Source: Myxococcus sp. RHSTA-1-4 (GTDB lineage Bacteria; Myxococcota; Myxococcia; Myxococcales; Myxococcaceae). From it: 64,000 nucleotides of DNA. Positions within the stretch are counted from its first letter, which is position 1. Each line of letters opens with the position of its first letter. The notes beneath the pieces were generated by a model. That model did no database searches. It was not told where the DNA came from and saw only the letters and a program-made list of their open reading frames with translations. The position numbers and the translations under genes were made by a program. Below, in pieces: positions 52,553-60,765 of the stretch. Where the stretch lies: assembly GCF_020037125.1 (NCBI RefSeq), contig NZ_JAIQDG010000015.1, forward strand, positions 1 through 64,000, written 5' to 3'.

Positions 52553-52987
52553 ATGGCCGTCCACGAGCCCGAAGCGCGTCAGTCCTATCTCGTCTTCGCC
52601 TGCGGCAGTAGCTGGTACGCGGTGCCCGCGGAGAGCGCGGCGGAGGTTGTCACCTTCCCCGAGCTCACGCGGGTGCCCGGTGCCCCGCCCCACCTGCTCG
52701 GCGTGTTCGCCCACCGGGGAGAGGTCATCCCGGTGGTGGACCTGGGCCTGCTGGTGGCAGGGGTCAGTCAGTCCTCGCGGCGGGCGGTGCTGGTGCGCCT
52801 GCCGCGCGGAACCCTCGCCCTCACGGCCAGCACGGTGGCCGGCGTCTCCCCGGTGACGGGGACGCTGGAGCCGCTCGGCCCCACGGGCGTCCACGTCCAC
52901 CTGCGCGGCCCCGCCAAGAGCGGCCCCCGGGACGTGGCCGTCATCGACCCGGAAGGCCTCTTCGACCACCTCAGCCAGGGGGCTTGA
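52553..52987 (+). CDS. CheW-like adaptor protein (FrzA position)
   Basis: A 144-residue CheW. YLVFACGSSWYAVPAESAAEVV, LTRVPGAPPHLLGVFAHRGEVIPVVDL and AVLVRLPRG are the usual CheW blocks. It would bridge the MCPs and the CheA kinase encoded downstream. It is the first gene of a seven-gene same-strand operon and starts 22 nt after the OmpA/Pal stop, so transcription may read through from that gene. Confidence 0.85.
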   Translation: MAVHEPEARQSYLVFACGSSWYAVPAESAAEVVTFPELTRVPGAPPHLLGVFAHRGEVIPVVDLGLLVAGVSQSSRRAVLVRLPRGTLALTASTVAGVSPVTGTLEPLGPTGVHVHLRGPAKSGPRDVAVIDPEGLFDHLSQGA

Positions 52988-52990
52988 GCC

Positions 52991-53362
52991 GTGGGCCCGC
53001 TCAGCGTCCGGGGGATGCTCCTGTGTCACGCGGGGCCCCACCGCATCGCCTTCCACGCGCACGAGGTGGCGTCCATCGCCTCGCCGGAAGGCGTGTCCGC
53101 GGCCTCCGCCCGGCGTGCCTTCCAGGCCCCCGACGGCGCCTCGCGCGTGCTGGTGTCCTCGTCGGGGGGCGCGGTGGGCGTGGACACGCTGGAAATCGAG
53201 GCGGAGCCGCACCCGGTGCTTCCCGCGCCTCCGCTGGCGGTGCGCGTCTCGGGCGGTAGCCTCCAGGGCTTCGTCGTGGTGCAGGGGAAGCTCTGGCCGC
53301 TGGTGGGACTGGTGGACTTCGAGCGCTTCCTGCGCGGGCTCGTCGGGGAGGAGGCGGCATGA
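52991..53362 (+). CDS. second, divergent CheW-like protein (FrzB position)
   Basis: A 123-residue CheW-domain protein that is more divergent than its neighbour. It keeps GPHRIAFHAHEVASIASPEG, SSGGAVGVDTLEIE and WPLVGLVDFERFL. The loop around PHLLGV/HRGEVIPV of a standard CheW is missing, as in FrzB, which cannot bridge CheA normally. GTG 52991 is 3 nt after the previous stop. The next gene overlaps its stop (ATGA). Confidence 0.7.
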   Translation: MGPLSVRGMLLCHAGPHRIAFHAHEVASIASPEGVSAASARRAFQAPDGASRVLVSSSGGAVGVDTLEIEAEPHPVLPAPPLAVRVSGGSLQGFVVVQGKLWPLVGLVDFERFLRGLVGEEAA

Positions 53363-55146
53363 AGGCACCGGAGGGGCTCAAGGGGTTGGCGCGGTGGACG
53401 GCGCTCCCCGCGTCGCAGGGCAGCGGCGTGGGCATGGTGCTGGCGCTGCTGCAGGCGTGGCGGACGGACGCGGTGCCGGAGGGGGCCTGGGGCCTGCTCC
53501 TGGGGCTGGTGGCGATGGCGCTCGTGGGCTCGCTGTGGCTCTTCCACGCGTTTGCCTGGCGGGCGCTGCGCACGCTGTCCGCGCTGGGCGAGGGACGGCT
53601 GCCGCCCACGCCGGAGCACCTGCGCGCCGCGTTGCTGGAGGCGCGCGCCTTTCCCGAGCGGTGCTTCGCCTTCATCCTCCAGAACTGGGTGGGCGGCGCG
53701 CTGCTGATGGCCATCCTCTTCGTCCCGCTGGCGGGCGCGTCGTGGACGCTGGGGCTGCGCATCGTCCTGGCGGGCGTGTCCCTGGGGCCGCTGAGCGCGC
53801 TGCTCATCTACCTGCTGGTGGCACGCCGGGCGCGCCGGGCCGTGGAGATGATTGCCTCGCAGGGGCTGACGCCGCTGGATGTGGTGGCCGCGGCGCCGCC
53901 CCGGCGCATGCACATCCGCCGGCGCATGGTGCTCTTCACCGCCATCGCGGTGCTGTGCCCCTCCATCTTCATCCTGGACGCGTCCGTCTCCCGCACCTTG
54001 CGGGTGGTGGACCAGGTGGTGGCGGCTTCGCCCGGCCTCCAGGAGGGCGTGGCGGAGCAGGCCCACGACGGGGGCGGGCTGGAGGTGGCCGGGCTCATCA
54101 CCCTGCTGGTGATGCTCACCGCCTACCTGGGCGGCACCGTCATCGCCGAGCCGCTGCGCTCGATTACGGAGGACGCCACCCTCATCGCCCAGGGAGACCT
54201 GCGCCCGCCGCGCGTCATCGCCGCGGAGGACGAGGTGTGGGCCACCTCGGCCGCCTTCGCGCAGATGCAGGCGCAGCTCGGGCAGGCGCTCATGCAGCTG
54301 CGGCGCGCGGGCCTCCAGATTTCCACCACCACCGAGCAGCTCGTGGCCACCTCCGGCGAGCAGGAGTCCGGCGCGGACGAGCAGGCCAGCTCGCTCAACG
54401 TGACGAGCGCCACCACGGAGGAGCTGGCGCGCTCGGCGCAGCAGATTGCCGGCAACGCCGAGTCCGTGTCCGCCATCGCCGAGACGACCTTCACCGCCGC
54501 CCAGACGGGCCAGCGCGGCGCGGCCGCCTTCCTGGGCGCCATGCAGCGCATGAAGGAGGACAACCAGGCCATCGCCGACGCCGTGGTGCGCCTCAACAAG
54601 CGCGTGCAGCAGATTGGCAAGGTGGTGGAGTTCATCAACGAAATCGCCGACAAGTCGGACCTGCTGGCGCTCAACGCGGAGCTGGAGGGGACGAAGGCGG
54701 GCGAGGTGGGGCGGGGCTTCTCGCTGGTGGCCGCGGAGATGCGGCGCCTGGCGGAGAACGTCATCCGCTCCACCAAGGCGATTGAGCAGCTCATCGAGGA
54801 GATTCGCGACTCGACGCACGCGGCGGTGATGGCCACCGAGGCGGGGCTGAAGACGACGGAAGCGGGCACGGTGCTGGCGGCGCAGGTGGACGAGAGCCTG
54901 AGTCTCATCCTGGAGCTGGCGCGGCAGACGTCGCACGCGGTGCGCAGCATCTCCCTGGCCACGCAGCAGCAGCAGACGGGCACGGACCAGCTCGCCGCCG
55001 CCATGGGGGACATCCTCCGCGTCACCGAGCAGAACTCGGCGGCCACCAAGCAGATGGCCGCGGCCAACGCGGACCTGGCCTCGCTGGCGCGTGACTTGAA
55101 ACGGGTGGTGGAGCGCTTCCACGTGGGGGCTGGAGATGAGGCGTGA
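53359..55146 (+). CDS. membrane methyl-accepting chemotaxis protein
   Basis: A 595-residue MCP. The N-terminal 250 residues contain about six hydrophobic segments with very short loops, so there is no large periplasmic sensor; stimuli may be sensed in or near the membrane. A HAMP domain (AEPLRSITEDATLIAQGDL) precedes the methyl-accepting coiled coil. The hairpin tip reads ALNAELEGTKAGEVGRGF instead of the E. coli NAAVEAARAGEQGRGF, a variant like FrzCD. Its tip region is identical in DNA to that of the following MCP gene for roughly 100 nt. No CheR-binding pentapeptide at the end. Confidence 0.88.
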   Translation: MKAPEGLKGLARWTALPASQGSGVGMVLALLQAWRTDAVPEGAWGLLLGLVAMALVGSLWLFHAFAWRALRTLSALGEGRLPPTPEHLRAALLEARAFPERCFAFILQNWVGGALLMAILFVPLAGASWTLGLRIVLAGVSLGPLSALLIYLLVARRARRAVEMIASQGLTPLDVVAAAPPRRMHIRRRMVLFTAIAVLCPSIFILDASVSRTLRVVDQVVAASPGLQEGVAEQAHDGGGLEVAGLITLLVMLTAYLGGTVIAEPLRSITEDATLIAQGDLRPPRVIAAEDEVWATSAAFAQMQAQLGQALMQLRRAGLQISTTTEQLVATSGEQESGADEQASSLNVTSATTEELARSAQQIAGNAESVSAIAETTFTAAQTGQRGAAAFLGAMQRMKEDNQAIADAVVRLNKRVQQIGKVVEFINEIADKSDLLALNAELEGTKAGEVGRGFSLVAAEMRRLAENVIRSTKAIEQLIEEIRDSTHAAVMATEAGLKTTEAGTVLAAQVDESLSLILELARQTSHAVRSISLATQQQQTGTDQLAAAMGDILRVTEQNSAATKQMAAANADLASLARDLKRVVERFHVGAGDEA

Positions 55147-55153
55147 GGGGACC

Positions 55154-56965
55154 ATGAGCGAGTCCAGCAAGCCCCCCCGCCGGGCCTCCTTCAGCCGGCA
55201 CCTGATGATGCCCGTCCCCCTGGCGAACCTGGTGGGCGCGGCGCTCAGCCTGCACTTCGCGTCACTCACCCTGGCCGGCGACCTTCAGGGCGGGGGGCCG
55301 CGGCACCTCGCGCTGGTGGGCGGGGCGTTGACCGCGCTGGCCCTGGTGGCGGGCTCCCTGGGCTCCCTGGGGCGGCTGCGCACCCTGCGCGGGCTGGAGC
55401 GCGGGGACGTGCCCTCCACGCCGGACCGGCTGGCGGCGGCGGTGGCGGAGGTGACGCGCGCCCCGGACGAGGACTTCCTCGGCTCGCTGGGACTGTGGCT
55501 GTTCACCACCGTCTCCATGGCTGCCGGCATGTGGGGCCTGGACCGGGTGGAGGTGGGAGTGGCGGTGCGCATCGCCGCGCTGGGGCTGATGTTCGGGCCG
55601 CTCACCGCGCTGCTCGTCCACTGCCTCGTCATCCTCCGCTCCCGGCAGGTGGTGCTCTGGCTGGCGGAGCTGGGCATGACGCACGCGCAGCTCATCGCGG
55701 CCATGCCCCGGCGGGGGGAGATTCGCGCGCGGCTGGTGGCCTTCACCTTCATCTGCGTGGTGACGCCCGCGGTGCTGTCCGAGCGGCTGGCGTCGGCGCT
55801 GGGCAAGCGCCTCCTCGAACAGCTCCTGGAAGAGGACAACAGGTTCCAGGTGGACACGCTGCGCATGGATGCGCTCACCGAGGGGGGCCTGCTGGTGGTG
55901 CTCGTCTTCGGACTGGCGCTGCTCACCGCCTGGCTGGGCGGCACGCTGCTGGGCCGGCCCCTGCGCGAGCTGTCCGGCGAGGCGCGCCGCATCGCCGAGG
56001 GCGACCTGGCCAGCCCGCGCGTGGTGCCGGCCGAGGACGAAATCTGGGACGTGTCCGCGGCCTTCACCACCATGCGGGCGCACCTGGCGGACGTCATGTC
56101 CCAGCTCCAGCGCGCCGGGGCGCAGATTTCCGCCACCACGGAGGAGATTCTCTCCACCTCCGGGCGCTACGAGGCGGGCGCCACGGAGCAGGCCAGCTCG
56201 CTGGACGAGACGAGCGCCACCACGGAGGAGCTGGCGCGCTCGGCGCGGCAGATCGCCGAGAACGCGGGCTCGGTGGCGGAGATTGCCCACCGCACGCTGG
56301 GGGCCGCGGAGCAGGGGCAGCGCAGCGCGGAGGACTTCCTCGGCTCCATGGGGCGCATGCGCCAGGACAACGGGGCCATCGCCTCCGCGGTGGTACGCCT
56401 CAACAAGCGCGTGCAGCAGATTGGCAAGATTGTCGAGTTCATCAACGGCGTGGCCGACAAGTCGGACCTGCTGGCGCTCAACGCGGAGCTGGAGGGGACG
56501 AAGGCGGGCGAGGTGGGGCGGGGCTTCTCGCTGGTGGCCGCGGAGATGCGGCGCCTCGCGGAGAACGTGCTGGAGTCCACCAAGGAGATTGAAGGGCTCA
56601 TCGAGGAGGTGCGCGAGGCGTCCGCCGCGGCCGTGTCCGCGACGGAGGGCGGCGTGCGCGCGGTGGAGACGGGCACCACGCTGGCCCAGCAGGTGTCCGA
56701 GTCGCTGCGGCAGATTGTCGACCTGGCCGGACAGACGTCGGACGCGGTGCGCAGCATCTCCCTGGCCACGCAGCAGCAGCAGACGGGCACGGACCAGCTC
56801 GCGGAGACGATGGCGGACATCCTCCGCATCACCCAGCAGAGCCTCAACGCCACCAAGCAGGTGAGCACGGCCAACACGGACCTGCTGGTGCTGGCGAGGG
56901 ACCTGCGGGGCGTGGTGGAGCGCTTCCAGATTGGCCAGGAGCCGCTCCGGGAGGAGGACAGTTGA
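55154..56965 (+). CDS. second membrane methyl-accepting chemotaxis protein
   Basis: A 603-residue MCP paralogous to the gene before it and of the same plan: multiple hydrophobic segments in residues 20-270 (LANLVGAALSLHFASLTLAG, LWLFTTVSMAAGMWGL, AALGLMFGPLTALLVHCLVIL, FTFICVVTPAVL, LLVVLVFGLALLTAWLGG), HAMP (RPLRELSGEARRIAEGDL), and signalling domain with the same ELEGTKAGEVGRGF tip. ATG 55154 follows GAGGGGACC. The tandem arrangement suggests duplication and possible mixed receptor arrays. The stop overlaps the cheA TTG start. Confidence 0.88.
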   Translation: MSESSKPPRRASFSRHLMMPVPLANLVGAALSLHFASLTLAGDLQGGGPRHLALVGGALTALALVAGSLGSLGRLRTLRGLERGDVPSTPDRLAAAVAEVTRAPDEDFLGSLGLWLFTTVSMAAGMWGLDRVEVGVAVRIAALGLMFGPLTALLVHCLVILRSRQVVLWLAELGMTHAQLIAAMPRRGEIRARLVAFTFICVVTPAVLSERLASALGKRLLEQLLEEDNRFQVDTLRMDALTEGGLLVVLVFGLALLTAWLGGTLLGRPLRELSGEARRIAEGDLASPRVVPAEDEIWDVSAAFTTMRAHLADVMSQLQRAGAQISATTEEILSTSGRYEAGATEQASSLDETSATTEELARSARQIAENAGSVAEIAHRTLGAAEQGQRSAEDFLGSMGRMRQDNGAIASAVVRLNKRVQQIGKIVEFINGVADKSDLLALNAELEGTKAGEVGRGFSLVAAEMRRLAENVLESTKEIEGLIEEVREASAAAVSATEGGVRAVETGTTLAQQVSESLRQIVDLAGQTSDAVRSISLATQQQQTGTDQLAETMADILRITQQSLNATKQVSTANTDLLVLARDLRGVVERFQIGQEPLREEDS

Positions 56966-59619
56966 ACCCGAGCGACCGCCTGCTCAAGCAGTTCCGGGAC
57001 CTGGTGACGGTGCGCCTGGAGCGCATCAACCGGTCGCTGATGGAACTGGAGTCCGGCGCCAACGCGGAGGCCGGAAGGGGCGTGCTGCGCGAGCTGCACG
57101 GCCTCAAGGGCGAGGCCCGGATGATGGGCTTCGACGACATCAACGCGCTCGTCCATGAGATGGAGGAGCTCGTCCGCGCCACCGAGCCCCACCGCTACAC
57201 GCTCACCCCCGCGTCCGCCGATGCGCTCCTCCTGGCCGCCGACGCGGTGCTCCTCCTGTCCGGGGCGCTTCCCTCGGCGGACTCGCCCCCCCGGGTGGAC
57301 CAGCTCGTCGCGTCGCTCCAGTCGTGCATCCGCGCGGAGACGGAGCGCGCGCCCGCCTCGGCCTTCAAGCCCATTTCCGCCGCCACGCCCGACACGGCCT
57401 CCGTGGCTTCGGGGAGCATGGCTCGTGGTGGGGCGGCGGCACGGGGGCCGACGGCTCCGGGAGCCCCGGCGCGTGGCGAGGCGGGAACCCCGGGTGACGG
57501 AGGGCTCGCGACCTCGGGCGCGGAGGGGCTGGCGGGGGCGTCCGGAGCGCCGGCGCGAGGTGGGCCGGTGTCCTCGGGAGCGGGGCGCGCCCTGGTGGCC
57601 CCCCCGGTCCGGGGGGCGGAGGAGGCGGTGGCCTCCGGGCTGGAGGTGCCATGGGTGACCTCCCATGAGCCGGCGCGGGGTGGGGCCGTGGCCTCCGGTA
57701 CGACTGGCGCGGCTCCCGCGCGCGCCGTGCCTCCGTCCGGCTCCGGTGCCCGCTCCCGGGAGTGGCCCTCCGTCCCCAGGAGCGAGGGCGAGCCTTCCGC
57801 GGGTACGGCGCGGACTGCCGCCTCCGCCACGGCCACCGCGGCGGCGAACCTGGGCCGCATGCCGGCCCCGGGAGCCGCGGCGGCACGGGGCGCCGCGGGC
57901 CCCACGGGGACGGCGCGGCAGCCGGAGGCGCGCTCGGACACGGCGGTGCGCATCGGCGTGGCCAGCCTGGACCTGCTGACCAGCGCCGTCACCAACCTCA
58001 CCCAGGTGGCGCGGCGGCGCGAGCTGGCCAACGCCCGGCGCCTGGCCCTGGCGCGCGAGCTGAGCCAGCTGGCGCGCGAGGCGGAGGACCTGGGGCCCGC
58101 CGGGGCGGCGCTGGCCGCGAGGCTGGGCACGGCCAAGGAGCTGGCCGCCGCCCTCCACCGGGAGTCCAAGCTCCTGTCCAACGCGGAGCTGCGAGATTTG
58201 GGCATGGTGGTGGAGGAGGTGCAGACGCTGCGCATGCTCCCGCTGTCCGTCCTCTTCGAGCCCTACCCGCGCATGGTGCGGGACTTGTCGCGCGCGCTGG
58301 GCAAGGAGGTGGAGCTCGTCGTCGACGGCGAGGACACCCGCGCGGACCGGGCGGTGGTGGAGGCGCTGCGCGAGCCCCTCATGCACCTGGTGCGCAACGC
58401 GCTGGACCACGGGCTGGAGACGCGGGTGGACCGGGTGGCGTCCGACAAGAAGCCCCGGGGCTGCCTCACGCTGCGCGCCGCGCGGGAGGGCAGCCGCATC
58501 ATCCTCCGCGTGGAGGACGACGGCATGGGGATGGACCCGGCCCAACTGCGGAAGGTGGCCGTGCGCAGGGGCTTCCTGGACGAGGCCGCCGCCAACGCCC
58601 TGTCGGACGCCGCGGCCCGCGAGCTCATCTTCCTGCCCGGCTTCACCTCGCGCGAGGTGGTGACGGACCTGTCGGGCCGGGGCGTCGGGCTGGACGCCGT
58701 GCGCACCTCCATCCAGGCCCTGGGGGGCGATGTGGGAGTGGAGTCCGCGCCCGGCTGGGGCACCATCTTCGAGCTGAGGGTGCCCGTCTCCCTCACCGTG
58801 GCGCCGCTGCTCTTCATCCAGGTGGGGGAGGAGACGCTGGCCCTGAGTGCCACCCACGTCTCCCGGGCCCTCAAGGTGGAGTCGGCGGACCTGTGCGAGG
58901 TGGCCGGGCGCCCCTCGCTGCTGGTGGAGGGCCGCGTGTTGCCGCTCGCCCCGCTGGCCACGCTGCTGGGCCTGGCGGCGGAGCGCCCCGCGCTCGAGGG
59001 CGAACTGGCGCTGGTGGTGAAGAGCCAGGGCGGGGCCGCCGCGCTGGTGGTGAACCGGGTGCTGGAGGAGCGGGTCCAGGCCATCCTCCCCCTGAAGGGG
59101 GTGCTCACCCGCTTCGCCCACCTCTCCGGCGCCACGTCCCTGGCGGATGGGCGCCTGGCCATGGTGTTGTCGGCCGCCTGGCTCACGGCCAGCGCCCACG
59201 GCACCGCGCCCCTGCGGCTGCCCCGGCTGGCGGTCCTGGAGCCCCCCTCCCGCCGCCGCCGCATCCTCGTGGTGGACGACTCCCCCCTCACCCGGGAGCT
59301 CATCTCCAACCTCCTGGAGGCGGTGGGGTATGACACTGTCATGGCGGGAGACGGGGCCGAGGCACTGGACGTGCTGGCCTCCCACCCGGTGGACCTGGCC
59401 GTCACGGACCTGGAGATGCCGGGGATGGACGGCCTGGAGCTGACCCGCCGCCTCAAGGGCCACCCCGTCCACTCCCGCCTGCCCGTCGTCATCCTCACCA
59501 CGCGTGGTGGGGAGGAGGACCGGCGGCGTGGGTTGGCGGCCGGGGCGGACGGTTACATCACCAAGGGGGACCTGGTGCGCCAGGACCTGGTGGACGTGGT
59601 GGGGCGCCTGTTGGGCTGA
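56962..59619 (+). CDS. CheA-receiver hybrid kinase (FrzE-like)
   Basis: An 885-residue chemotaxis kinase. HPt domain at residues 1-110, phospho-His in LHGLKGEARMMG. A low-complexity Ala/Gly/Pro linker spans about 125-325, then dimerisation (about 330-420), HATPase (NALDHGLETR, DDGMGMDPAQL, GRGVGLDAVR), a CheW-like domain (about 610-745), and a receiver (about 760-885; VVDDSPLTRELI, phospho-Asp in AVTDLEMPGMDG). CheA fused to a receiver is the FrzE layout. The start is TTG 56962 after GGGAGGAGGA, overlapping the MCP stop. No separate cheY is in the operon, so output may pass through the fused receiver. Confidence 0.88.
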   Translation: MNPSDRLLKQFRDLVTVRLERINRSLMELESGANAEAGRGVLRELHGLKGEARMMGFDDINALVHEMEELVRATEPHRYTLTPASADALLLAADAVLLLSGALPSADSPPRVDQLVASLQSCIRAETERAPASAFKPISAATPDTASVASGSMARGGAAARGPTAPGAPARGEAGTPGDGGLATSGAEGLAGASGAPARGGPVSSGAGRALVAPPVRGAEEAVASGLEVPWVTSHEPARGGAVASGTTGAAPARAVPPSGSGARSREWPSVPRSEGEPSAGTARTAASATATAAANLGRMPAPGAAAARGAAGPTGTARQPEARSDTAVRIGVASLDLLTSAVTNLTQVARRRELANARRLALARELSQLAREAEDLGPAGAALAARLGTAKELAAALHRESKLLSNAELRDLGMVVEEVQTLRMLPLSVLFEPYPRMVRDLSRALGKEVELVVDGEDTRADRAVVEALREPLMHLVRNALDHGLETRVDRVASDKKPRGCLTLRAAREGSRIILRVEDDGMGMDPAQLRKVAVRRGFLDEAAANALSDAAARELIFLPGFTSREVVTDLSGRGVGLDAVRTSIQALGGDVGVESAPGWGTIFELRVPVSLTVAPLLFIQVGEETLALSATHVSRALKVESADLCEVAGRPSLLVEGRVLPLAPLATLLGLAAERPALEGELALVVKSQGGAAALVVNRVLEERVQAILPLKGVLTRFAHLSGATSLADGRLAMVLSAAWLTASAHGTAPLRLPRLAVLEPPSRRRRILVVDDSPLTRELISNLLEAVGYDTVMAGDGAEALDVLASHPVDLAVTDLEMPGMDGLELTRRLKGHPVHSRLPVVILTTRGGEEDRRRGLAAGADGYITKGDLVRQDLVDVVGRLLG

Positions 59620-59700
59620 CGGGCTCCGCCCTCAACGTCCTGAGGACAGTCCCTCGCATTGGCTATACTCCCCGACTCGCGCACGGGGTATGGACAGGGC

Positions 59701-60759
59701 ATGGGCAAGAAAGTGTCGGTGCTGGTGGTCGATGACTCACTCATCTGCCGACAGCTCATCTGCGACGCGCTGAGCAAGGACCCCGACATCGACGTCGTGG
59801 GCTCCTGCGCGGACGGCAAGCAGGCCATCGAGATGACGAAGGAGCTGCGGCCCCACGTCATCACCATGGACGTGGACATGCCCGTCATGGACGGGCTGAC
59901 GGCCACCGAGCACATCATGGCCGAGTGTCCCACACCCATCCTGGTGCTGACGGCGGACCCGCGCTCGCAGGCCCCGGAGCTGACCTACCGCGCGCTGGAG
60001 CTGGGGGCGCTCGCGCTGCAGATAAAGCCCGCCATCGACGCGGGGCCGGAAGCGTGGAACCTGGTCCGGGAAATCAAGCTGCTGTCCAGTGTGCGCGTCA
60101 TCCGCCACATCCGTCGGCCCCAGAAGGGGAACATCACCCCGCCCCGGGTGGCCACCTCGGTGCTGCCGGCGGTCTCCATGGGCGTGGTGGCGGTGGCGGC
60201 CAGCACGGGCGGACCGCAGGTGCTCTACCGGATGCTGTCGGAGCTGCCGGCGGACTTCCCCGCGCCCATCGTCATCGTCCAGCACATCAACGCGGCCTTC
60301 GCCGAGTCCCTGGCGGGGTGGCTGGCCAACACCAGCCGGCTGAAGGTGCGGCTGGCGCAGGACGGCGAGCCGCTGATGCCGGGGCACGTGCTCATCGCCC
60401 CGCCGGGGCAGCACCTGGTCATCCCCTTCCGGGGCCGGGTGGGGCTCAAGCCGGGCGTGGAGCGCGACGGGCACATGCCGTCCGGCACGGTGCTGCTGGA
60501 GAGCGCGGCGCGGACGTACGGGCGGCGCGCGGTGGGGCTGGTGCTGACGGGCATGGGCGCGGACGGCGCGGACGGGCTTCTGGCCATCAAACAGGCGGGA
60601 GGTCTGGCGCTGGCGCAGAACGAGGAGTCCTGCGTGGTCTTCGGCATGCCGGGCGCGGCGGTGGAGCGCAAGGCGGTGGACCACCTCATCCACGGGGACG
60701 ACGTCGCGGCCACGCTGTCACGGCTGGCGCGCGGTGAGTCCCTCGCCGTGGGGCGCTGA
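59701..60759 (+). CDS. cheB: CheB methylesterase/glutaminase (FrzG position)
   Basis: A 352-residue CheB. Receiver at residues 5-120 ([12 protein letters not shown], phospho-Asp in [13 protein letters not shown]). Catalytic domain at about 160-350: Ser in [12 protein letters not shown], His in [11 protein letters not shown] and Asp in [10 protein letters not shown], with RDGHMPSG as a family block. It removes methyl groups from MCP glutamates. ATG 59701, 81 nt after the kinase gene; TGGCTATACTCCCC in that gap looks a little like a promoter but is unproven. Confidence 0.9.
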   Translation: MGKKVSVLVVDDSLICRQLICDALSKDPDIDVVGSCADGKQAIEMTKELRPHVITMDVDMPVMDGLTATEHIMAECPTPILVLTADPRSQAPELTYRALELGALALQIKPAIDAGPEAWNLVREIKLLSSVRVIRHIRRPQKGNITPPRVATSVLPAVSMGVVAVAASTGGPQVLYRMLSELPADFPAPIVIVQHINAAFAESLAGWLANTSRLKVRLAQDGEPLMPGHVLIAPPGQHLVIPFRGRVGLKPGVERDGHMPSGTVLLESAARTYGRRAVGLVLTGMGADGADGLLAIKQAGGLALAQNEESCVVFGMPGAAVERKAVDHLIHGDDVAATLSRLARGESLAVGR

Positions 60760-60765
60760 CCTCGG

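Noticed and set aside
56167-59472. Open minus-strand frame of about 1100 codons across the MCP and CheA genes
   Set aside because: It is antisense to strongly conserved chemotaxis genes and its translation is low-complexity; long antisense frames are expected at this GC content.
59634-59700. Separate promoter before cheB
   Set aside because: Only a loose match; gene spacing and order are more simply explained by one operon.
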